Origin: Hofstenia miamia
Taxonomy: Eukaryota > Xenacoelomorpha > Acoela
NCBI GenBank assembly: GCA_004352715.1
Contig: SCFE01000106.1
Span: 916,138 to 980,137 of the forward strand
Length of the DNA: 64,000 nucleotides
Direction: 5' to 3'
A program made the position numbers and the translations under genes. Under the pieces are notes generated by a model. That model ran no database searches and was not told where the DNA came from. It saw only the letters and a list, made by a program, of their open reading frames with translations. How positions within the stretch are numbered: the first letter of the stretch is position 1; every line of letters starts with the position of its first letter. This document shows positions 36,572 to 50,269 of the stretch, piece after piece.

Positions 36572-38490
36572 GAAATTGATTTATAAAGATTTTTTGTGAA
36601 GGAAAGGTGTTAATTTTTTGCACCTAATGTAAAAAAAAGAATAATAAAAAATGCTACTATTCCAACAGCTTTTCTCGAAATTCAAATAAAAATCAAATCT
36701 AATTGATCATAAACAAATGAATTTTAAATTATTAGGTGGTCTATATTGGACACACATTTCATTTTGTCTAGTAAACACGTTTGCTATTGTCAATATCTGT
36801 AAGGCAGAGAAAGCATTTTTAAGGAATAGTTTATTGAAGTAATCAAATAGGTGACAACTTATTATGTCTAACTAACTTTTTGTAGAAGTCTTGTCAATTG
36901 CTTGAAATATGATGAATTTGTATTGAATTGTAAAATTGGGTGTAACAAGACCTACGGTAAGTCTTGGTGTATGCGTTGCAAATGTAACGTGTTACTGTAA
37001 TTATTTGCAATATGTTAGTAACGATAATGTAAATGCCAAATTTACACAATAAAATATATATGATACAAACCACAGCCCATGTTCTTTTTAAAAATAGGCA
37101 CTCATATTTCACAACACATACTTTCAGGCAAATAAAAGCAAGTTTCCAAAAACAGGATCAAGCAATAGAAAAATAAAACGTCCATGAAAACAACAAAATC
37201 AATATAAATTAAAAGTTTATTGAACATAAATGGCAAAACAAACTGAAAATATACATTGAAATTACTTCAATTATATGTTGCCACATAAGGCAAAAATGTT
37301 GACCCGCTTTTCAGTGTGCATTTAATATAGCTTGCCCGTCTCAAAACTCGTATGAATATATTTTTCGACTCGACACACTTCCACTTTTGATATAAATTAG
37401 TGAATTTTTGTGAATGTAACAACTAATAAGTAACGAGTAATATATTACATTTTTAAAGATACTAAGTCATATGGAATATATTGTTTTTTGAAAGTATCTT
37501 ACCCAACAACGCTGACTTGTATATGCAAACAGAAGTAAGTCTAGTTGTGTATGAAATCGTAGTCTTGCAGGACCAAGTATGCCAAATCTGCTTATATCGT
37601 TTATTAATGACAAACACTAGTGAAATTGCAATATTTGAGATACTTAGTAATGACGTCTATATCGGATTAGCGTGACAAAATATGTAATACCTTCTTTAAA
37701 ATCAGGGGAGTGAGAAATTAAATATGTGCAAATTTTCGTGAGAAATTGAGCTTTGGAGATCGGATTAGCCCTATGGTACTAAATTTATATGTGACTAGAT
37801 GGCATTCGAAGATAAAAGCGTAAAATAATACGTTATATTAGAATGTTGCCAAATATAACACCAACGATATGTGTTTTGAATTTGTGCACAATTATAATGA
37901 TATTTGTTACTACAAAAATATATATCATAAAATTTTCAGAACATCCGACCTGAATTTAAAAATAATAAACAGGATGAAAGTAAGTTCATCATTCGAAATA
38001 TGTGAATCCTATATCCTAAAAGTTAAGTCAGTAGTACAATTTGTGAAATTTTGCTTAATATCAAAAATTATAACTAGAATAATTATAAAAACTATTATTA
38101 TCAAGGATAGAATATTTTCAAAGTAAATTGAATATAATATTGTATTTACATTAATTAAATATTTGTATTGCTGGTATCACTAATTGAAAAAATATTCATC
38201 TAACCTAGCTTCAAATATATCTCTCAAAGTTGAAATGTATAGGAATTAGAGAAAAATAATTAACAGACATAACTACTTAAATTGGCTAAGCTTGTTTAGG
38301 GTAATAGTATTATTATGGCCGGAAAAGTATAATATATCTAAGAAGAAAATATATAGCAACCTAATTGAAATAAGGGAAAGAAATATAGGAATAAAATGAA
38401 TATATTAATGTAAAAAGCACTGGTATCCATTGGTTACCAGCTATAATCCATTTCCAAGGGGAATTTTTCAAAATCTGTGAACAACAACCT
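36572..38490. other. Upstream of the membrane-protein gene, nothing firm
   Basis: No further exon could be supported. Short frames at 36,894, 37,481 and 37,869 lack motifs. A CAGAA|GTAAGT donor-like site occurs near 37,530 on the plus strand without an acceptable exon. Confidence 0.4.
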
Positions 38491-38494
38491 CTGA

Positions 38495-38535
38495 CATTGC
38501 GCGCGGTGGGCCTGGACGGGACTCACGTATATCCT
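38495..38535. promoter_or_regulatory. CpG-rich islet, possible promoter of the minus-strand gene
   Basis: TTGCGCGCGGTGGGCCTGGA and adjacent bases form a short CpG-dense patch in AT-rich DNA, about 2 kb upstream of the minus-strand exons. On the minus strand GTGAGT occurs at its edge. Position and composition suggest a promoter or first exon; a mobile-element remnant is equally possible. Confidence 0.2.
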
Positions 38536-38539
38536 CTTC

Positions 38540-41500
38540 AAGAAAACAAAATATTTCAGGATATTTGTTGTTCTAATTGGCATTCGACCACCTTATTATC
38601 TGAACACTAGTATGGAAATAATGTGAATATTTTTACAACAATCGGATTTCCTATTGAAAAAAAAAATTATTTTCCTGTAATTTAAGCATAGGCACATGTC
38701 TTAGCAAGCATATTTATTATTGCATAAACGGGCCATATCCCATAGATGTTTCGATATAAAAATCTTTCAATATTTTTTAACAGGTCTTGATAAAATTGTT
38801 TAAAATGCGGAAAAATCGGTTTGCTAGGTTAAAGTAACACTAATGGAAATAGCTTTAAATGCAGCATACATTTAAGTGAGTTATTCAGAAAATATATTCA
38901 GCCCTGCCTGCCCACAAGTTCTCTAAAAATTGATTTCCTCATAGTTCGCAACCAACCAAGTTTGAGGAACCAAGGCCAATCTTTGTGCAGGACACCTCTT
39001 AATCGGCTTACTTGTTTGCTTTGTGGAAAAATACATGGTTGCAGTTAATTGAACCTTAGGTAAGGGAGATGGTGAATGATTTTTTAACAATCTCCATGAA
39101 AAATAGTTAAAAATTTCTAGAACTTCAAGCATTGGAGAACATTCACCAATAGATTTGCAAATGTTTTAAGATTTTTAAATTGCGTAATAGACTTGAAGAT
39201 TATTGTTTGAAAATATTTAAGAAACGGATTAAATCTTTAGCTGCCGTTTAAGTTTTGCAATAACAAAATTACAACTGCTATTTGACTAACAATGATTAAA
39301 TCGTAATTCTTAATATAACTCCTTTTCAATGTATTGTATTACCCAAAAGTGGAAATAAATATTAAACCCGTGCAAATAAATTAACACAACTTAATGCTAA
39401 AGATGTCTTGTATGAATAAACAAATATTATAATTCTAACATATTAACTGCATGATGGTTTTCTTGACATATTTATATTATGTTAACATTGATTTTATTCT
39501 CGTCATTTTATGTAGATATTTTGATGACTCATGCTTACAATATGAACGTCTACAGATCAATTTTTCTAAAAATCTATTTTGATAAAACGTTTATAACCTG
39601 TTTTAAACACTGAAATTCACAGATAAAAGGCCTCGGTTTATTCCAGTTCATCCAACAAACCTCTATTTACAGATCATGTTTGTCTCTTTTGAGGTTATCT
39701 TTAAAGTGATTTTTGGGAAAAAATCAGTTCATGAAGAAGTTCATATCTGTAAAATCATGAATATATTATGAAATGAGGATGTGATATGAAATCTACAATT
39801 TTTGAATTTTAAATATTAAAAATATGCACAATTATTATAAAACAATCAGTATTTAACGTTTTTGAATAGTCTTATGTTGAGATTTAAGAACACTGTTCTT
39901 ATTTCTAATTTGTATTAAGTAGAAACACTTCTATTTTTTTTATATATTTTGAATTGACTTTAATATTTAATTATACTCTCTCATGCTACAAAGCTTGGAA
40001 GTTAGTGAAATTTGTAAAAAAAATTAAATTACATCAATGGTGTGACCTCATTCAAAAAATTTCATTAGATTTATTTTTGAAGTCATTAATTAAGCAGTGT
40101 GTTGTCCTCCATATAAATTAAGAAATCCTTGGTTGCCTTGTATTGAAATTTTCATATTTTCAGTATTCTTTGTACTGAAAATATATTATCATATTTCATA
40201 ATTTCGTCTATTCATGTATTCAGCTTAACCTATAAATATATTTATCTTCAATTTTGTAAATTGTAATGCGGTATAAGACAAATTTCAAGGAATTATAATT
40301 TAATATAATCAATTATGGTATAAGCCATTTTTACCGATATTTCTAAATTGTCCTGTTTAGGTCAACTGTCCTTTTTGATGGATTGGAAACCAGATACTGA
40401 AAACAGGCGTACCAACAGGACCCGAGCTGACAGGCATTCAAAGAATTTAATTTTTACATTCGCGTATTTTATAATTTGAAGGAAGGTGGTTGTCACGTTA
40501 TTTTAGGCCAAATACACGTGTATTGTATCGTAGAAATCAATTTCTAAACATTTTAAATCCAATTCAAGAAGTATTGTTACTTTGCTCTAATATGTACACC
40601 AAGTTCGAGAGAAATCATAAAGGTTTATTTATATGCATGTGCCTAGCAATCAATAGGTGAGGTCAGTACCGATCTACGGAATAAAGTCTGCCACTAAGCG
40701 CTAGAAAAATGAAATCAAAAAGAAAATATATCATCTTAAAATATTTTCTTTCTACAATGTTATTCTCATTATAATATTAAATGAAATCACAGAATTTCCA
40801 AAAATTTCACATTGTAGTAGTCAAAGGTTGGAAGCTTTCTTATACATGTAATCATGTCAATTATTTGCAGGAAAGAAGTATGAGTCATACTTTGCAATAG
40901 CAGTTAGGGACATGGGACCGAAATTAATACTCCTGGAAACGCATCTGATGTACATGCACATGTACAGATAAATAACAAGATAGCAACCTCATTTAAGCTT
41001 TATAATAAGAATTGTTCTTTATAACATTCTGGAAAAAGAACTGATAAACTGTTAAGTAGTATTAAAAAGCACAACTGCAAAATTCAGATGAAAAGAAGAG
41101 CATTTCAAAGAAAATTTAATAAAATATTGATAAAATAGATTTTTGTAAAATAATAAGATCCTACCCCCACATTCCTAGTCACTTAAGTCAAGGCAGATGC
41201 AGAGATGTGTTTAATAAATCATTAACATGTCACAGGAAGTCAATGTCATGGATCAGTTTGTTGAAAGAAAAGCATGATTAAATATTGACAGCTCACATAA
41301 AACATACGGCGAATTATACTAATGTATAATTAATTATGGTTTCTGCCCAGGTGTAAACGGCAAAATGACAGAATTGCTAGACAGTTTCAAAATGAGGGAA
41401 TTTGTTTTCCTTTAGAGAAACTCCCTATTGTCAATGTAACATTGTTCTATGCCTATCCCAAATAAACTTTGTATTGCATTTGCCTGTCATTCCAAAGTAA

Positions 41501-42020
41501 ATTTTTTAATGGGGTGCATTAGATATTTAATAAATGAATAACTTTGAACAAATCATATGTTGTGTTTTTAATAATTTAAGAACAAAATAAGTAATAAATG
41601 GGATCATTATACATCGGTAAAATGATTTTTATTCACACTTTTAGAATATGAAACTTCTTGACTAATATCATAAGCCCATTCAAAGCATGGTAACACCTAA
41701 TGCGAAAGAGAGTATAGAATCAAAAGAAAATCTAGTCCATTGAAGTACTATAGATGTCATTATTATATTATTTTCTCAAAGTAGAGAAAGGAATTTCAAT
41801 GCAATTAATTAGTAATAACTAATTAAATTGATCATTTTTAGTGGGTTTCTGAGGGAATTTTTTGTACTTATTTAAATCAGTTCAACTTAAGTCCAAAATT
41901 TTGAAAAGCTTTTAGTTAGGAAGTTTCAGTAACAATAAAGATTTACTAATCTATAAACATGTTCATTTTCACAAGGTCAATTTGAAAAAAAACTCTAAAT
42001 AATTGAATGATTTTGCTAAA
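38540..42020. other. Mostly AT-rich non-coding DNA
   Basis: A GC-richer minus-strand frame at 38,923-39,132 is unassigned. A mildly GC-rich, homeobox-site-containing patch at 41,200-41,420 may be regulatory (see findings). No gene recognised. Confidence 0.45.
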
Positions 42021-42025
42021 AAATA

Positions 42026-42275
42026 GAACATTTAAGTACAAGAGTTGAAGAGCCTTGCGGGGTCATCCTAATTCGGAAATATATTTACATGCACACTTGC
42101 ACACCCACCAAAAAAATTTTAAATATTAATTATACATCACGAAACGAAAACTTCAGAAAATATAGCAATTATATTATTTGAAAAACCATTAATAAACAAG
42201 AAAAATAGATCCGAAAACTAAATATATATTGTATACGACGAAGAAAAAACAGCGGTTAATGATCTTGAAATGACA
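42026..42275 (+). mobile_element. Penelope-like element remnant (3' coding part)
   Basis: Aligns by eye with 59,149-59,365 of the Penelope-like element near 59 kb. ACATTTAAGTACAAGAG matches ACATTTAAGCACGAGAA. CCTAATTCGGAAATAT is followed by TTACATGCACAC, and the partner copy has the same two blocks with few changes. GAAAAAACAGCGGTTAAT is shared at the right end. The matching region begins just after the YIG motif of the GIY-YIG endonuclease. Many indels break the frame. It is a dead fragment of the same family. Confidence 0.65.
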
Positions 42276-42279
42276 CATC

Positions 42280-45200
42280 ATTCTGAAAAACACCATCTGC
42301 GCAACCATTACTGATAGAGGTTGGGTGGGAAATATTCGTCGAGATAAAAAAGGACAACGAATCAGATGGACATATTCATTTTACCTAAGACAAAAAAACT
42401 AACCAAAATTACATTCATGCCAATGCCCAAATTTTCAAACTCTCTGTGAAATTCAAGATCTATATTTGCGTTACTTTCTTAATTTTGGTTCACCAAAGGT
42501 TAGCAAAATTTACAGAAAGTCTCTAATGCTCTGACGTACGGTTTGAAAATAAATTGTATCATCCTAATGATTTCTGGAAGCTACATTCAGTGAAAAAATT
42601 ACTAATGGGAAGCCCCTGAAATGTCATTAAAAACATTTCTCAATTCCTCAAAATAATCTATTGGCAAATGAGAAGTTAAAACCACAAGAAAACTTGTATG
42701 TTTTAGTGATGAAACTTTGTGTTTTTTTCTTTTCTAACAATTTTTGACTTAAGCTTCAGGAAAGAATTAAAATTTCTGCTTATAATGTCCTTTATATCTT
42801 GTAATAACTGTTCTTATCTTTATGAATATAATTCTTAAAATATTCCGTATTTTATATCATGAGAGTAGTTACAATAGTATATTTTCCGATCAATGCAAAA
42901 ATTTTCAATAAATTTTAAATTTAATTTTAGAACAATTTTGCTTATACCTATGGATTTCAATTTTGAAAAATTTATATGAGGCACTAGGTCAAAAAAACAG
43001 TAATATTTTCATTAGTGCCAAATATATATTATTTCTTTTTAAAATATTTGAAAGATTCTTACAATATGAAATTGTAATCATTGTGTCTTTCAAATAATAC
43101 TAGAAGACTAAAATTTTGCCGAGTAATAGGATTTATGGTTAGTATTTAGACTTTTTGGATGTGTACTATGTGAAAATTATTTTTAGAAAATTATTGTACT
43201 ACAAAGTGGGTTATTTGAGTTGTTGTATTATATAACTGTAAATATAATTGGTAAAAGTTTACTTTTGAGAACTGTCCAATATAACAGTTCAATAACAATT
43301 GAACATAAAAAAAGCAAAACTGTAAGTGTTATAGAAGGAGATCAGATGTCGCAAGCCTGTCACAAGTCATAACAAAGTTCTTAGAAGAAACTTGCCACTT
43401 AGTAATATATATTTTGAAAAAATTTGTTTCATTTACAACTAATGTGAAAATAAGTTTGTAGGCACAATATTTTTATCTTCTGAAATTTTTATGTTGTTCC
43501 TCATTGGTCTCTTACAAAAAACCTAGTGTTTCATCATTCGTTCCATGCATTTAGGAGACTTTCTATTTGCTCTCATGTTTAAAAAAAGTATTTCGTAAGA
43601 ACACAGTATCTAGGCAATCCAAGTACAAATTTTTATAAGCAAATGAACTTTCTTTATGTATTATGCATTGAAGCATGCAAATTTTTGAAATAAAAATTTA
43701 TATTATTGTTATTTCTACAACAACTTTCACTTGCCCCCTTATTATTAAATTAGAAAGGAAGCAATGCCAAACTTATTGCTCTGGCTTCACAGTGTTAAGC
43801 ACTATAAAGAGACATTAATAACACATATTGATCACTTGTAAATCCAGACATAAATTCAATAATTTAACTATAGACATTAAAACCACTTACATGCATAATT
43901 TTGATGAATGAATTCCACTTCTAATCCAATAATAGATCTTGTGGAATTAAATTATGAGGATAATGATCAATGCTTAGCATTTTGACCAGCGGGGCTCAAG
44001 TGTTGTGAATCTGGAAATTATTAAAGCTACTTGTGAAAGCAGGACAGATCGATAATCAGAAAGTATTACTTTGGATGTTTATCCTCGTTTTGATTTGTTA
44101 ATCAGTTGTGTTAGAGCAGATTACGATAATGAAGAATAAAAGTAATTTTTCAAGTGAGAGTGTGATAAATTGAATACTTAAAAAGTAAGAGTGGTCATTG
44201 ATTTTGATTTTGACACTCAACCAAACTCACCACAGTCATGCGTAAACGCATTCACCGACTTAAACGGTTTTGATGGAAAATGTTATTAAGAATATTCAAA
44301 CAGACGGTAAAACTCACCACCTAATATTCTCATTTTCAACCAATCCGCTGTACTAACAAAAAAGTTTGGGTTTTAATAGTGAACTTCGAGATTAAAATGT
44401 CAACTGCCCTATCAACCTGCACTATTGGTAGCAAATCCACTTCCTTTCAATAAGTTATCAAGCAAATCTTTGATGTTCACCCAATTCTCCAATCATCAAT
44501 GTCAATTTCATCCATTAATTGCTGTCGATTTTCTCGAGATTAGGCAACAAGGGCAATGAAAACATGAATTAGTACTTATGAGCTACAACTTTAACAATTC
44601 TGACATGCGCTCTCACAAGAACTAACCTTGTAATTTCAATACAAGTATTTTATTGAAAATATCAAATATTAATTGAGTTTGCAAAATATTGCAATTAAAA
44701 AATGTGGAAAATTAAAAATGTTGCATCGTTCTTTGCTTCCAAAATCAAAAATGATTAAATCAGTCAAATATTTTAAATATATGAAACAATTATTATACAT
44801 AGATTTTTGCAAGTTTATATTGTTTATGTTTTGTTCAATAGTACAGTAATTGCACATTATAGAAATATATTACAAAATTAACATGTAATGCCTTACAATT
44901 AGTCTTAATAATTAAAGCAATGGGCTCGTGATAGCAATATGGCGACAGTAGAGTGATTGCTATCATCCAAACTAGGTTGTCTTAATATCTATTTTAATGT
45001 TTTTTTAAGTATTTAATTGTTTTTAAGTTAATTTTTGTATTGAGATAGATTTATTTGAGTAAATGGAAATCAATGATGATATCAAAGCAATTTCCTATTC
45101 TCATTAACTATATTACTATGAGTCAGACGTAGTCCAATTTTTGTGTTGTATTTTAAAATAATTCGATGTTAGTTTACACTCGTTCCCTTAATGCATAACA

Positions 45201-47575
45201 TTTTCATCCCCATTAAATATTTTGTGTGTGACATTTAGAACAAATCCACAACTTCTAATCAAAACAATTAATATTTAACCCTTGTAGGTTAACTTTTAAT
45301 ATACAAGACTGGATTTATTTTTAAAAATTTTTTTAGTAAATTAATTTTTTATTATGAATAAGAAACTTAATTTCATAATTTTTTTATCTTATTTTTATAT
45401 TTGAAAACCATTTTTGAATTCTATTATAATATATAGGAATAATTTCTGCGAAATTAAGCCATTGAATCTCAAACTGTAAGAAAATACGAAATATTTGTTT
45501 TGTAAAATTATTAATTTTTTTCATTCAAAAAATCTATTTGGGAACTCTTAGCACATATAAACAATTTCGTTACATTTTATTAAGTGATTTATATAAATGA
45601 AATTGTGTGCTGTGGTAGAATCTTGCACTACCACTATCACAAGGAAATGACTTTGGGCTATGCACATCTTTAAAAGATTTTTTTTCAAAATTATTTTTTT
45701 TTCTAGATATCATTCTCTTATATTTTAAACTAGAAATTAGATATTAAAATGTAATTTCTAAAGTACTATTTCAAGAGATTAATCATTTAAATGTAGTATT
45801 TCAAAGTAAAATTCTTTTGATTAATTGCATAGAATTTCAAGACATGATTTTTCTAAAAAACAAAGGATTTATTATGAGCGTAGTATGAGTGGAATTTAAA
45901 CTCTTAGCAAAAAGTCAGTGTTTTCATTGAAAACTATTTAATACTATCAGCGAACTTCAGGCACCGGAAATACATATGCCACTAATAACTGCGAAGACAT
46001 CTATCATTATATATGTCTTCCCATCTAAAGATTTACAAATTATTATAGATTTGGTGAAAATTGTTCAAATAGCTGGACTTGTGGTCTCTTCTTCTAAATT
46101 GACTCCAGTAATGAAGAATTTTTTTGTTACTGTGGAAATGTATAATGAAATTACAACAATTTTCAAGTAATCACTATCAAATTTTCATCATTATCTTCAC
46201 ATGCAGTAACTTAATGTTACTGAGGAAATATTTTCATCTTATTCGAATATTATTTACGCGTAGTAATAATTTTTCAACTAAATACTCGAATATTTTTAGA
46301 AATTTAATTTAATACTCTCAAAAATACTATTCAAGCAGACTTTCATCTATAATTATAGTGACAAACTACGCAAAAGAATTTCATTTGTAAAGGTATATCC
46401 AAAATCACGTGGATACGGTCACTGCATTAAGTTTAACAAGAAATTGACTTTATCTAATCCATCTAATCTTAGATGGTTATAGATAGCCTCTATGCCGTAT
46501 CTTAGAACGAAATAAGTTTTTCAACAAATTAAAGTGATGTAAAGACCTCCATTAAGCAAATTTCATAACTTTCCTTTTCCAAACAGAGAAATATTTTAAA
46601 ATTTTTATAGACTTCTTCATGTGATAAACAAATTTTGAGCACTCTCCGGATGACACGGGCTGTTATTATCGACTTAAATTACAAAAAACGTTCATATTAA
46701 CACCCTTATTGTTATGCAAGAAAATTGTAATAGATAAACCCATTATAAAGTTGTAAATTTGCTATCATATTTATGTTATCTAAAGAAAAAAACAGTACAG
46801 CAAGAATGTAAATTTTTCCATGAACTGTTCCTTACAATTGAAAATAGCCTTTTATTTTGGCAAAACGGGTTTTCACGCAAACATTTATACAATTCGAATT
46901 AATTCAAGAAAAAATAAAGATTATGTTCTTACTTTTATTGATGCACATTAATTCTATCTTACTGCAACACAGTATGATTTTTAAGATACAAATAACATTG
47001 TAAATGTGTAGTCGTCCATGACATATTGGTAACTAGGTTGATATTTAGAGAAATCTGTAAGAAATTCCTAAAAGGGTTGGAAGTTGGACAAATGTTGTGT
47101 TTTTAAAACAGATTGAATTTCCTTCATTTAAACGGATTAGTTTTTCCTTAAGCATAGTACATTTGGTATATTTGAGAACTTTATCAAGAGCTGCTAGTAT
47201 TGCGTTTAATGAATTAAAAATAACATACTTAAAAAAGATAGCAGTTTTTCTTATACATCGCAATTACAAAACTAAAAAATCGTTCACATCTATTCTATTT
47301 CTGCATTTGATTCTCAAAATTATAGATGTGAGTTGACCTTTCAAAAATGAGAAAACAATAAAAGTCAAAATCAATTTCAGAAACCACTTTTATTAGATTT
47401 ATTTAAATAAACTGAATTTAAAACATGAAAAAGCAATTAAATTGAAAAATGCCATTTGTTTACAATTCCCAAACGTGCTTTTCAACATCAAGATAATTTT
47501 GTTTGATCAGCTTTTAATACTAATGCGCTTTATTTGAAGCAAGAGACACAATTTTAGTAATTGTTTACTAAACTT
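42280..47575. other. AT-rich non-coding DNA, nothing recognised
   Basis: About 5.3 kb with only short motif-free frames (44,669; 45,976; 46,124; 47,045; 47,097). No repeat or splice-bounded exon that I can support. Confidence 0.55.
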
Positions 47576-47579
47576 TAGG

Positions 47580-47651
47580 ATTATATATATATATATATAT
47601 ACATAAATAATATATATATATATGTATACAAACACATATATATATATATAG
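47580..47651. repeat. Compound (TA)n microsatellite
   Basis: TA repeats interrupted by ACATAAATA and GTATACAAACACA spacers. Confidence 0.9.
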
Positions 47652-47856
47652 CTAGTGCTAAATATAAGGTAAATATTTAGAGCCAATAAATGTAATGTAC
47701 AAAAAATGTTTTCACAAGATTTATTCAAAATTTTTATATATGCATTATTTATTTAATCTGGACTACTTTCTTAATGCCAATTGGTGACTGACACTAAAAA
47801 TATGGAAACATTTAAAATGGCACTAAATAGTATTTATCGTATTTTCTAAAGAGCTA

Positions 47857-48024
47857 TATATATATATATATATATATATATATNNNNNNNNNNNNNNNNN
47901 NNNNNNNNNNNNNNNNNNNNNNNNNNNNNNNNNNNNNNNNNNNNNNNNNNNNNNNNNNNNNNNNNNNNNNNNNNNNNNNNNNNNNNNNNNNNNNNNNNNN
48001 NNNNNNNNNNNNNNNNNNNNNNNN

Positions 48025-48055
<31 letters not shown>
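47857..48055. repeat. (TA)n microsatellite interrupted by a 141-N gap
   Basis: TA repeats at 47,857-47,883 and 48,026-48,055 flank N at 47,884-48,024. Confidence 0.95.
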
Positions 48056-48058
<3 letters not shown>

Positions 48059-48059
48059 A

Positions 48060-50200
48060 ATCTAGTAAAAAAAAATAACATACTTAGAGACCATAGTTTC
48101 TCAAATGAAGTAGTGTATTGCAAAGACCCGAAAGTCATTGGTCATGTCATGACTGTTGACAGCTTACTGCTAATTGTATCAGGTTATGTCACCTGGTAAT
48201 AAAATTAACAAAAGAAATAGCTCAATCTGAGAAGAGCTCTGTTATGGTTGACAAGAGTTACATTGTATTGTTTTCAAGGTTAAATATAAATTAACGCTTC
48301 ATTTAATTTATATTTGAAAATATTTGATGTATTGAGAAAAACATAAAAAGCTGTAATGACAGCCTTAGGCAAGTAAATTGTCATTTGGAAACGGAAACTA
48401 AATGTATGTTTTACTTAGGAATTATATTTATGTTTATATATATATATATATTCGAAATGATATAATCATTTGTGATTTACTTCATGGGATACCATGATGG
48501 CAAAATGGGCAGGAAAAGAAGTGTCATGCCCAAATCCATTCCGCAAAAATAATTGATGTCCGTATTCATATAATATCATATATTGAAAAAAACTTTAACT
48601 CACGAGTAACAAAACACTGTATTTAATTTATCACCGAATTACAAAATCTTGAAAATTTACTTTTCAAATTGGTTGATATCTCGGCTTACACTAACATGTT
48701 TGGTACACTCGTGGATAGTTATATCCAGAGGCACCATTTCAGAAAATTCTTAAGGGAGGCCAAACTTATTACTTAATGTGCAATGCATTAAAAATCGCAC
48801 AAATATAATCCAACAATGCTATGGCTTTAGTGCAGAGTGCATTACAAATACGTTTACTAGGCAGTAAGTATATATTTATTTTTAAAAAAATGTTACAAAA
48901 AAATTATGAATACAAAGCAAAATTTCAAAACACTAATTTGAGAGGATATTGCCAAAACTTCATTGACACTGTTGAATATAATTAAAATTCAATTTGTCTT
49001 AGAAATGAAAAACATATCTCATTTTAAGGAAAATGATCTTGAACTGTTTCATTATTTCAGAAAAATCTTTCATGATATCGAAATTATTTTGCATTAAAGA
49101 ATTTTTTGAATAATCAAGTTGGCTTTCAAATGCAATAACAGGGCTGTATGTTGTGCACTTGACATAGTATGAGCTTGTCTGGCTTACTGCTGCTACCTGC
49201 TTCAATTGCTAGAATAGTAAAAATTTTACCCATTCCCAATTTTCTTATATAATTTTAATAGAATAAATTGTCTACAGAGTTTACATCGACCGAAATTTAC
49301 ATCAACCAGTGAGTACATTGACTAGAAATCTGACAGAGCATTTCAATTGAAAAAATGGAAGAGAAATCATTGATAAATGAATTCGAACTCGGTGGAAAAT
49401 GCACTTTGTCGACTACAAATAAATATTTTTATTGTACGAAATGCCAAATTATTGCAAAATTTGAAAAAAAACTCCTTTGAGCTCAGAAATATCTTGAGAA
49501 AATAAGTAAGTTGAAACTTGTATATGTAAACTCCGATTAAGGCTTGAAAACCCTAATTTCTGCCTAGCCATTACATATTAAGTTGAATTTACAATTCTTC
49601 AAACCAATTTCAATTTCACACTAAGCATATTCAAATTTTAACTAAACTTTATGATTCTTTTTACTTGTAGATTGTGAAATCACTTTGAATGCATGTAAAA
49701 TATTACTTTTTGCCAATTTCAAATAAATATTGTCATGTTGCTTTTCTGTAATTACCAAATTCTTTTCATATAATTCTATAAATGTACTCTCCACTGTATA
49801 TAAGATATTCGAAAGCAATTTTCAGGTTGAAGGTGGTTGATATAAATTCTGGTCGATGTAACCTTTGTACGCCGAATAAACTATTAGCGGCAACGCAAAG
49901 TGCTATAATGATGTTGATTTTGGCAGGAAAATAAAGGCTATTAATGATTATTTGTCCTTGTCAATCAGTGTTAATCCATAGCAATTCACTTGCTATGATG
50001 GGATTCCATTGGTTTTTAAGTACTCAAGAGTATATAAATTTGATTTGAACCAATTCATAGTATGAATTTACATGTAATTCCCAGACCATTCACACAGAAA
50101 CTGCAATTTGGAGAATTTCATTGTTATTAATGTACAACATACTTTGTTAAATTGAATGGATAACAACAAATTATGCATAGTATTATTCTCTTCCTTTTCA
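48060..50200. other. AT-rich non-coding DNA, nothing recognised
   Basis: Includes a short (TA)n at about 48,436-48,451 and no supportable gene. It ends at the 3' tail of the retrotransposon to the right. Confidence 0.55.
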
Positions 50201-50202
50201 AA

Positions 50203-50227
50203 GGTTAGGCTTAGGGTTAGGTTAGGT
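50203..50227 (-). repeat. Telomere-like tail at the retrotransposon 3' end
   Basis: The plus strand reads GGTTAGGCTTAGGGTTAGG and then TTAGG, a degenerate TTAGG/TTAGGG repeat. On the minus strand, the sense of the adjacent non-LTR element, it follows the end of ORF2 by only some 45-60 bases. Short tandem repeats are the usual 3' tails of CR1/L2-type elements. A true interstitial telomere remnant is less likely. Confidence 0.55.
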
Positions 50228-50269
50228 GCTCAATGTTGGATATATGTTTCAAATGCATGAAGTGTATTA

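Noticed and set aside
38923-39132. 69-codon GC-richer minus-strand frame (CPAQRLALVPQTWLVANYEE)
   Set aside because: It reads like decayed coding sequence, perhaps from a transposon, but I could not match it to any family.
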